Shown piece after piece: positions 1-4,869 of a stretch of DNA of 5,167 nt. Numbering within the stretch: position 1 is the stretch's first letter; the number at the start of each line of letters is the position of its first letter. The stretch is from Thermoplasmata archaeon. Its GTDB lineage: Archaea; Thermoplasmatota; Thermoplasmata; Thermoplasmatales; Thermoplasmataceae. The DNA lies in the NCBI GenBank assembly GCA_021797055.1, contig JAKAAI010000119.1, forward strand, positions 1 through 5,167, in the 5' to 3' direction. The notes under the pieces were generated by a model, which was given only the letters and a program-made list of their open reading frames with translations, ran no database searches and was not told the origin of the DNA. The position numbers and the translations under genes were made by a program.

Positions 1-5
1 ATGTA

Positions 6-32
6 AAAACATGTTGAAACAAGCCATGTTTT
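6..32. repeat. Perfect 8-bp inverted repeat with 11-nt spacer
   Basis: AAAACATG at 6-13 and CATGTTTT at 25-32 are exact reverse complements around an 11-nt spacer. This could be an RNA hairpin at the end of an upstream transcript or a dimeric repressor site. Nothing in the window decides between these. Together with the hairpin at 96-124 it is the main structure in the otherwise gene-free first 184 bases. Confidence 0.4.
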
Positions 33-95
33 GCCGCTTTTCAGTTAAAATTGACTGATGTCATGAATTTTGTGAAAGATATAGAGTTAAAGTAA

Positions 96-124
96 AGGTT
101 TTAGGAAAACCTCAATTATTTTTT
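96..124 (+). terminator. Hairpin plus T-run, possible terminator of an upstream gene
   Basis: AGGTTTT (96-102) and AAAACCT (106-112) form a perfect 7-bp inverted repeat with a 3-nt loop, followed six bases later by six T (119-124). This looks like a terminator for a plus-strand gene ending to the left of the window. The T-run alone would fit archaeal oligo-U termination. No upstream gene can be seen to confirm it. Confidence 0.35.
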
Positions 125-127
125 CAC

Positions 128-135
128 TTTATATA
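128..135 (+). promoter_or_regulatory. Second, upstream TATA box of the permease gene
   Basis: A second exact TTTATATA lies 27 nt upstream of the first. A start from it would fall near 158, inside the downstream TATA box, and give a leader of about 27 nt. It may be an alternative promoter or an AT-rich coincidence. Confidence 0.35.
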
Positions 136-154
136 ATAAATATCTACCGGATTA

Positions 155-162
155 TTTATATA
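155..162 (+). promoter_or_regulatory. TATA box of the permease gene, leaderless spacing
   Basis: An exact TTTATATA octamer is centred about 26 nt before the GTG start at 185. Archaeal TATA boxes lie about 26 nt before the transcription start, so transcription should begin at or next to the GTG. The absence of a Shine-Dalgarno motif just before this start agrees with a leaderless mRNA. Confidence 0.65.
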
Positions 163-184
163 TTGATTCACGTTAATATCTTTA

Positions 185-1588
185 GTGACGTTATCAGATA
201 ATAACCTTAAAACTAATTCAGTTGGTTTTCCGTATTTGCTTGCGCAGTCAATTGCACTGATTACACCCATGGGTGCAGCGTTTGGGGTATTGCTTGGCAC
301 AGCATCATTTGCAGAGGGCGCCTTTCCGCTTGCGATTCTTTTTGCAATAGTAATAAGTTTGGCCTGGATAAATACACCTTATCAGTTTTCAAAAAAATTG
401 GCTGGTGCAGGAGGCTTTTATCAGTTTGCAGCAAGAGCTGTTTCTCCATCGTATGGGTTCTATACTGGCTGGTTTTACATTCTGAATTACTTCTTCTTCA
501 GCGCCGGTGCAGGGGTGTTTCTTTTTGGAGTCATTTTCCCCGGTGTTTTTTCAATTCTAGGTTTCGGAGTCTTTCCAGCTTATGCCTGGATACCTCTCAC
601 TATACTGATGGTTGTACTTGTTTTTCTGCTTGCTTTTTACGGCATAAGGCCTTCTTTAAAATACAGCCTGGTGGCATCAATATTGGAGATAGGCATACTG
701 ATTGCATTAAGCATAGGTATAATTATCCAGCCAACTGTGACAAATACCCTTTCTGTATTTTCTCCTTCTCTTAGTCCCACAGGCTGGAGCGGTGTCTTCC
801 TTGGGGCAATATTTGGATTCACTGCACTTTCAGGAGTTAGCGGGGCAGTCTATCTGGGAGAGGAGGCAAAGGCCCCGATAAAGATAATGAAGAAAGCTAT
901 ACTGATCAGTTATGTCGTAACAGCTATTACTTTTGTCCTGTTTTCATATGCAATGACTGTTGGCTGGGGCATTCCTAATATGTCAACATTTGCCTCTTCT
1001 GGAGTCCCGGGTTTGATACTCTCAGACCAGTATCTCGGCGGGGCATTCCTCTTCGTAATGTTCCTGTTTGTGATAAACAGCGTGTTCGCCGGAACTCTCG
1101 CACCTATCAACGCATCAGCGAGGCTACTTTTTTCAATGGGCAGAGATAAACTTGTTCCTGGATTCCTTGGGAAAACAAGCGAGAAACATCAAACCCCTGC
1201 CTTTTCCCTTCTCACTTTGAGCGTCGTTGCTGTCCTGACTGCAGTGACAGCCGGGATAGTACTGGGTCCGCTCGAGGGATTTATATTTATCATACTGCTT
1301 GCAGGTGTTGCTTCCCTCGTTGGTCACATACTGGGGTCAGTTGCACTGCCGCTTTTCTTCAGGAAAATCAAGATCAATGCTTTCTATCATGTTATAGTAC
1401 CTGCAATATATCTTGCAACTGCCGTAGGCATTGGTTACAGTCTCTTCTTTCCATTCACATATCCTGTTTATTACGCACCGATCATAATCATAGTCTGGGC
1501 TTTTGTAGGCTTGTTGTTTTTAGTAAATGCAAAGAAGAAGCACAAAGCCTGGACAGATGTGGGACAACCCTTTGCTGAGGAAAAATAG
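185..1588 (+). CDS. APC-superfamily amino acid/amine permease
   Basis: This is a 467-residue integral membrane transporter of the amino acid-polyamine-organocation (APC) superfamily, probably a proton- or sodium-coupled uptake or exchange system in the cytoplasmic membrane. About twelve hydrophobic segments are visible, at roughly residues 17-39, 46-62, 92-120, 134-152, 160-181, 203-222, 237-262, 284-310, 340-362, 364-391, 402-421 and 430-448. Family marks are the AGAGGFYQFAARAVSP stretch at 73-88, where a Gly-rich loop precedes TM3; GEEAKAPIKIMKKAI at about 225-239 after TM6; SARLLFSMGRDKLVP at 311-325; and TPAFS at 337-341. The length is normal for the family. The start is GTG: an in-frame stop lies at 164-166, no ATG, GTG or TTG lies between, and a TATA box sits about 26 nt upstream, which fits a leaderless mRNA. 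The gene converges on the GMC oxidoreductase gene with one base between stop codons, so it is not in that operon. The fold assignment is firm. The substrate (amino acid, amine or organic cation) cannot be read from the sequence. Confidence 0.88.
   Translation: MTLSDNNLKTNSVGFPYLLAQSIALITPMGAAFGVLLGTASFAEGAFPLAILFAIVISLAWINTPYQFSKKLAGAGGFYQFAARAVSPSYGFYTGWFYILNYFFFSAGAGVFLFGVIFPGVFSILGFGVFPAYAWIPLTILMVVLVFLLAFYGIRPSLKYSLVASILEIGILIALSIGIIIQPTVTNTLSVFSPSLSPTGWSGVFLGAIFGFTALSGVSGAVYLGEEAKAPIKIMKKAILISYVVTAITFVLFSYAMTVGWGIPNMSTFASSGVPGLILSDQYLGGAFLFVMFLFVINSVFAGTLAPINASARLLFSMGRDKLVPGFLGKTSEKHQTPAFSLLTLSVVAVLTAVTAGIVLGPLEGFIFIILLAGVASLVGHILGSVALPLFFRKIKINAFYHVIVPAIYLATAVGIGYSLFFPFTYPVYYAPIIIIVWAFVGLLFLVNAKKKHKAWTDVGQPFAEEK
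1581..1585 (-). terminator. T5 tract downstream of the GMC gene on the minus strand
   Basis: Read on the minus strand, five T occur four bases after the GMC stop codon, inside the last codons of the convergent permease gene. It could serve as a short oligo-U terminator. The tract is too short to be confident. Confidence 0.2.
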
Positions 1589-1606
1589 TTTATTTCTGGA
1601 TATTTT
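1589..1606 (+). terminator. T-rich candidate terminator after the permease gene
   Basis: Immediately after the permease stop the plus strand is T-rich (TTTATTTCTGGATATTTT). Archaeal RNA polymerase can terminate at such oligo-U tracts without a hairpin. The tract lies inside the last codons of the convergent GMC gene. This is a weak call based on composition alone. Confidence 0.25.
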
Positions 1607-3092
1607 GAATCAGGTGGTTTGAAAGCCGATCAGCAAGTGCGTATATGGTCAGCGAGGGATTGGCATCAATCACCGATGGTATCAGGCTGCCGTCTCCAAC
1701 GAAAAGGTTTGAGACGTCATGCATCTCATAGTTGGAATCTACAACCGATTTCTCCTCATTTTCTCCTATTCTGCAGGTTCCCTGCACGTGGTGGGATAGG
1801 TATACTGAATGCAGCACCTCTTTCACACCGACAGATTGCATTGCTTCATATACAAGATTACGTGCCTTCCTGAAGTGTTCACGATCATTTTGCGTGAATT
1901 TCTTATAGAGCTTCGTTTTGCCGGAATCGTCAATTTCAACGCTCCCGTTGTTCATGTCATGTGTGTTGATGAAAACACCGGCCATTTTCCTGTAGTCCTT
2001 CGTAATCCTCTTAAGTTCATGGCCCCATACTGGGTTTCCATCAGTATCCAGTAGCGTGTCGGTGAATCCGATAGGCGCCTCGAAAACGGTTGACGCTTCC
2101 AGAAGGAACCCACCATTCTTTTCCAGTGCAAATTCTGATATGTTTGCAGAAAGAGGATGAAGTATCCAGTTGTATAGATCTTCATCAAATACACCATACA
2201 TCACGGATCCAATGTTGACACCAAGATTCTGGCCAATCTGCATTGAGCTTTTGGAAAAATCGGTTTTTTCCCTTATCCCTGATCTGAGGAGTATCTGCGG
2301 CGTTTGAAGTGCGCCTGCAGAAAGTATGACCGTCTTTCCAGACATAGTTCCAGTGCTCCCCTCCTTGTCCCTGTATTTTATGCCATAAGCTTCCAGCGGC
2401 TTCTCGGTGGATGATTTTCTGGTCATAACCTCTGTTACAAAGGTATCTGGATACAGATCGACTCCGTTGTAGATTGCCGGTATGATATAGGTGACTAAAC
2501 TGCCAGTTTTGGCATTGGTTGGGCATCCAAATAGGCATGCGTTCTGGTTGCATGCGGGGGTAACAAAGGCATCGACGGGCGAGAGAGGATGGCCTATCCG
2601 TTTGAATCCTTCCGCAATTTTCTCCGTTCCTCTGTCCCATTCGGTATACTTGCGGATCTTGGTTTCCGTTTCAACCCTGTTGTAAGACGGTTCGAGGTCG
2701 CTGTATGAAATCGGCTCTTTACTGAAGTTAAGCATGCCTGTCTCGGTATGCCAGTTATCAATGTTTTCTGGAAATGCCCGGTGTGCTACTGCTGTGAAAA
2801 TAGTTGTGGATCCCCCGACACAGCGCCCCATTCCAAGCATCATCTCCTCAGTTGGCTCGCTATTATTTTTCTCATAGTTTGATGTCCAGGTTGACGGCCA
2901 CCATAGATTCCTGACGGCCTGAAGCTCAAACCTGTTGAAGTTGTCTGGCCCATAAAAACCTCCTGCCTCGATTAATGCCACGCGTTTGCCTGTGCCTGAA
3001 AGACGGTATGCAAGCAAACCGCCGCCGGCCCCTGATCCTACAATTATATAGTCATAATCATTCAATTCTTCATTACCTCCGGTTGTGATCAT
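1590..3092 (-). CDS. GMC-family FAD-dependent oxidoreductase (dehydrogenase large subunit-like)
   Basis: This is a flavoprotein of the glucose-methanol-choline oxidoreductase family, expected to oxidise an alcohol, polyol or sugar hydroxyl using bound FAD. The N-terminal dinucleotide fold is clear: VGSGAGGG at 18-25, with the ribose-binding Glu at 42 in IEAGG. GRCVGGST at 89-96 matches the first GMC signature. The C-terminal domain carries SHHVQGTCRIG at 433-443, with the presumed catalytic His434/His435, then GDGS at 466-469 and DANPS at 476-480, where Asn478 is the usual second catalytic residue. Cys181, Cys186 and Cys190 form a Cys-x4-Cys-x3-Cys cluster like the Fe-S segment of FAD glucose/gluconate dehydrogenases. 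No Tat or Sec signal is present. The gene follows the subunit 3 gene in one operon, with a 4-nt ATGA overlap if the ATG is used. A GGAGGT nine bases before an in-frame TTG at 3063-3065 suggests a 491-residue form instead. Family assignment is secure; the substrate is unknown, and an oxidase is possible but less likely given the subunit 3 partner. Confidence 0.92.
   Translation of the reverse strand: MITTGGNEELNDYDYIIVGSGAGGGLLAYRLSGTGKRVALIEAGGFYGPDNFNRFELQAVRNLWWPSTWTSNYEKNNSEPTEEMMLGMGRCVGGSTTIFTAVAHRAFPENIDNWHTETGMLNFSKEPISYSDLEPSYNRVETETKIRKYTEWDRGTEKIAEGFKRIGHPLSPVDAFVTPACNQNACLFGCPTNAKTGSLVTYIIPAIYNGVDLYPDTFVTEVMTRKSSTEKPLEAYGIKYRDKEGSTGTMSGKTVILSAGALQTPQILLRSGIREKTDFSKSSMQIGQNLGVNIGSVMYGVFDEDLYNWILHPLSANISEFALEKNGGFLLEASTVFEAPIGFTDTLLDTDGNPVWGHELKRITKDYRKMAGVFINTHDMNNGSVEIDDSGKTKLYKKFTQNDREHFRKARNLVYEAMQSVGVKEVLHSVYLSHHVQGTCRIGENEEKSVVDSNYEMHDVSNLFVGDGSLIPSVIDANPSLTIYALADRLSNHLIQNIQK
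3075..3080 (-). promoter_or_regulatory. Shine-Dalgarno GGAGGT inside the annotated 5' end of the GMC gene
   Basis: GGAGGT is a full match to the archaeal anti-Shine-Dalgarno core and lies nine bases before an in-frame TTG (3063-3065, codon 10 of the ATG-initiated frame). The protein from that TTG begins LNDYDYIIVGSG, with the dinucleotide fold a few residues in, as is usual for GMC proteins. No comparable motif precedes the ATG at 3090-3092, so TTG may be the true start. Confidence 0.5.
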
Positions 3093-3628
3093 TCATTGCC
3101 CAACTGACCAGTCTTACGTTTATTCCTTCTGTATATCTCCAGGAAAGACCAGTCTTTGTTGAGGCCAGATATTCCCTTGCCACCATAGTCCATCCAGGCC
3201 CATACACCGATCCCGTCATACCATGGATCAGCATAATCGGAGTAAAATCCCATGATACAAAGAGATCTCACCAAAAGGAAACCTAGACGCGAAGCTGGAT
3301 CGGTGTGCATTTTTTTAAAAAGCACTGATATCTCATCCTGATTGAGTTCTGAAAGTTCTTTTCCAAAAGATTTTTTAGGATAGTCATTAAAGAGTGCTAT
3401 TGCCATTCTTAATTCCTCCCTCTCAGTTTCCGACATATTGCCAAATTCAGAATCAATGTAGTTTACAGTCCCAACAGCGGAAGCGCCCGGTTCATCCGGG
3501 CCATTTCCAGGTATCATAATATCTGCTATGAGTTTCAGGGTTTCATAATCTTCTTCACTCAGGTAATATGGAGGGGCTACAATCATAATATTCACCGGAC
3601 TTAAATAGGGTAACTGGGGATAGTGCAT
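3089..3628 (-). CDS. Gluconate 2-dehydrogenase subunit 3-like protein
   Basis: This 179-residue protein resembles the small subunit (subunit 3, or gamma) of membrane-bound gluconate and FAD glucose dehydrogenases. In those enzymes it acts as a folding and export chaperone ('hitchhiker') for the GMC subunit. The resemblance rests on the early YLSEEDYETLKLIADIMIP segment (22-40), the following GASAVGTVNYID (48-59), and the aromatic C-terminal half with LVRSLCIMGFY (119-129) and DPWYDGIGVWAWMDYGG (134-150). Its position directly before a GMC gene is the standard arrangement. Bacterial homologues usually begin with a twin-arginine signal; none is visible here, so the pair probably stays in the cytoplasm. 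The start is uncertain: ATG at 3626-3628 has a weak AAAGGT nine bases upstream, whereas Met15 (3584-3586) has GGTGA five bases upstream and would give a 165-residue protein starting closer to the conserved region. No cofactor-binding motif is evident. I am fairly sure of the family, less so of the role. Confidence 0.8.
   Translation of the reverse strand: MHYPQLPYLSPVNIMIVAPPYYLSEEDYETLKLIADIMIPGNGPDEPGASAVGTVNYIDSEFGNMSETEREELRMAIALFNDYPKKSFGKELSELNQDEISVLFKKMHTDPASRLGFLLVRSLCIMGFYSDYADPWYDGIGVWAWMDYGGKGISGLNKDWSFLEIYRRNKRKTGQLGNE
3592..3596 (-). promoter_or_regulatory. Possible Shine-Dalgarno GGTGA for an internal start of subunit 3
   Basis: GGTGA matches part of the archaeal anti-Shine-Dalgarno complement (GGAGGTGAT) and lies five bases before the ATG of Met15 (3584-3586). 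If it is used, the protein is 165 residues and starts nearer the conserved segment. It competes with the upstream ATG at 3626-3628. Confidence 0.35.
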
Positions 3629-3630
3629 TT

Positions 3631-3638
3631 TAATAAAA
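3631..3638 (-). promoter_or_regulatory. Alternative minus-strand TATA-like box for the subunit 3 gene
   Basis: On the minus strand these bases read TTTTATTA. A start about 26 nt downstream would fall near 3609, past the ATG at 3626-3628 but before Met15 at 3584-3586. If this is the real promoter, the shorter subunit 3 is made. The match is weaker than the box at 3673-3680. Confidence 0.25.
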
Positions 3639-3672
3639 CCTTTGGGTCATTTCCTTCCATCTGCGCGAATAT

Positions 3673-3680
3673 TTTATATA
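3673..3680. promoter_or_regulatory. TATA box shared by the divergent alcohol dehydrogenase and subunit 3/GMC genes
   Basis: On the plus strand this is an exact TTTATATA, predicting transcription from about 3703 and a leader of roughly 9 nt before the ATG at 3712. On the minus strand the same bases with their flank read CTTATATAAAAT, also an acceptable TATA box, predicting a start near 3648-3652. No other strong TATA box is visible for the plus-strand gene in this 83-nt region. Confidence 0.55.
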
Positions 3681-3699
3681 AGTCTAACCTGATTGCGAT

Positions 3700-3704
3700 G
3701 AGGT
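3700..3704 (+). promoter_or_regulatory. Shine-Dalgarno GAGGT of the alcohol dehydrogenase gene
   Basis: GAGGT lies seven bases before the ATG at 3712 and supports that start. It overlaps the predicted transcription start from the TATA box at 3673-3680, so either transcription begins a few bases earlier than the usual spacing or the motif is only partly present in the mRNA. Confidence 0.45.
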
Positions 3705-3711
3705 AGATCAG

Positions 3712-4746
3712 ATGAAGGCTGCTAGACTTTTCAACTACGGTGAGAAATTACAGGTATCGGATATAGATGTCCCATCTTCAATTAATTCAGGTGATGTTAT
3801 TATCCGCACAGCAGCAGCCGGGGTATGCAGAACAGATATCCACATAATTGATGGTCTGATGAAAGAGAGCATGAATTTTCCGTCCCTCCCGTATACACTC
3901 GGCCATGAAAACGTAGGTTTTGTGGAAGAGATAAACGGCGATGTCCATGGCATAAAGGAAGGTGATCCGGTAATACTCCATCCACAGAACTCATGTGGGT
4001 TTTGCAGGGCATGCAGATCCGGAATGGACATGCTCTGCGATAACGGTTTTTCTCCGGGACTGGATGGCAGCGATGGGGGGTTCGCAGAATATATCAGAAC
4101 TGGAAGCAGGAGCCTTGTAAAACTGAAGCAATCAACTGATCTGGTAGGAGCAGCCCCGCTTGCAGATGCGGGAGTGACTGTTTACCACGCACTGAACAAG
4201 GTTATACATACGATACCACCTGAAGGGAATATTGCAGTGATTGGTGCTGGAGGACTTGGGCAGATCGCCGTCCAGGTATTAAAATGCCTGACCGAATGTA
4301 ATATCATAGCTGTTGACGCTGACGAGAGGAAAATACGAAATGCAGAGCGCCTCGGCGTCACGGAAACAATACATTCTGCAGGAAGAGATTTTTCCGGTGA
4401 ACTGTTAAGATTAACAGCAAACATCGGGGCTGATGTAATTTTTGACTTTGTTGGGGATTTTGAAACGCCACAATCCTCGATTAAGGGATTAAGGAGAGGT
4501 GGCATATATTCAATAATAGGGTATGGAGGTGCATTGAATGTTCCAACTGTGAAACTCGTTGGATCTGAAATATCTGTCATGGGCAACCTTGTTGGAAGCT
4601 ACAATGATCTCGATGACATAGTCAAACTGTATGAAAGGGGAAAAATCAGGTTAAACGTTGAGCGATTCAGGATAGAAGAGATAAACGATGCACTGGGAAA
4701 ACTCAAAAGCGGGTTAATTGATGGCAGAGGAGTTGTTGTCTTCTAA
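3712..4746 (+). CDS. Zinc-dependent, NAD-preferring alcohol dehydrogenase (MDR family)
   Basis: This 344-residue medium-chain dehydrogenase/reductase is expected to oxidise an alcohol to an aldehyde or ketone, or the reverse, with NAD in the cytoplasm. The catalytic zinc site is visible as Cys39 (GVCRTD), His65-Glu66 (GHE) and probably Asp152 (PLADAG), where Sulfolobus alcohol dehydrogenase has Cys. The structural zinc site is complete: Cys95, Cys98, Cys101 and Cys109. The coenzyme domain has GAGGLGQ at 178-184, and Asp202 at the end of the second strand (AVDAD) favours NAD over NADP. Length and order match archaeal tetrameric alcohol dehydrogenases, and the overall sequence resembles the Sulfolobus enzyme. 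The start is ATG with GAGGT seven bases upstream and a TATA box at 3673-3680. The gene diverges from the subunit 3/GMC operon across 83 nt, which hints at shared control. The substrate is unknown; a polyol or sugar dehydrogenase of the same fold is the main alternative. Confidence 0.92.
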   Translation: MKAARLFNYGEKLQVSDIDVPSSINSGDVIIRTAAAGVCRTDIHIIDGLMKESMNFPSLPYTLGHENVGFVEEINGDVHGIKEGDPVILHPQNSCGFCRACRSGMDMLCDNGFSPGLDGSDGGFAEYIRTGSRSLVKLKQSTDLVGAAPLADAGVTVYHALNKVIHTIPPEGNIAVIGAGGLGQIAVQVLKCLTECNIIAVDADERKIRNAERLGVTETIHSAGRDFSGELLRLTANIGADVIFDFVGDFETPQSSIKGLRRGGIYSIIGYGGALNVPTVKLVGSEISVMGNLVGSYNDLDDIVKLYERGKIRLNVERFRIEEINDALGKLKSGLIDGRGVVVF

Positions 4747-4841
4747 TGCATTGTACTATCATATTGGTATGAATGAACGATAATAATTAGATTTAAGTAT
4801 CACATTTTAACTAATAACAGAAACCCAATATTACCTAACAT

Positions 4842-4849
4842 TTTATAAA
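4842..4849 (+). promoter_or_regulatory. TATA box of the crotonase gene, leaderless spacing
   Basis: TTTATAAA is centred about 25 nt before the ATG at 4870, as expected for a leaderless transcript. No Shine-Dalgarno motif precedes the ATG. The 123-nt gap holding it (4747-4869) is AT-rich, has no gene, and shows no clear hairpin terminator for the alcohol dehydrogenase. Confidence 0.6.
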
Positions 4850-4869
4850 TTCCGCCGCTATAACTAATT

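Noticed and set aside
2..58. Plus-strand frame open for 18 codons to a TGA, possibly the end of an upstream gene.
   Set aside because: Too short to show coding character, and the translated residues match no family I recognise. It overlaps the 8-bp inverted repeat. It is left unannotated.
2185..2640. 151-codon open frame on the minus strand in another frame within the GMC gene.
   Set aside because: It overlaps the conserved coding frame of the GMC protein, and its translation is rich in Arg, Trp and Gln without any motif. It is a shadow frame.
3069..3074. ATG directly after GGAGGT at the 5' end of the GMC gene as a possible start.
   Set aside because: It is only one base from the GGAGGT, out of frame with the GMC protein, and stops after three codons.
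3698..3706. Minimal ORF ATG-AGG-TAG just before the alcohol dehydrogenase start.
   Set aside because: It coincides with the GAGGT ribosome binding site, and the predicted transcription start lies slightly downstream, so it is probably an accident of the motif.
4182..4586. 134-codon open frame on the minus strand inside the alcohol dehydrogenase gene.
   Set aside because: It lies wholly antisense to a gene with complete MDR motifs, has no promoter or ribosome binding site of note, and its protein has no recognisable domain.
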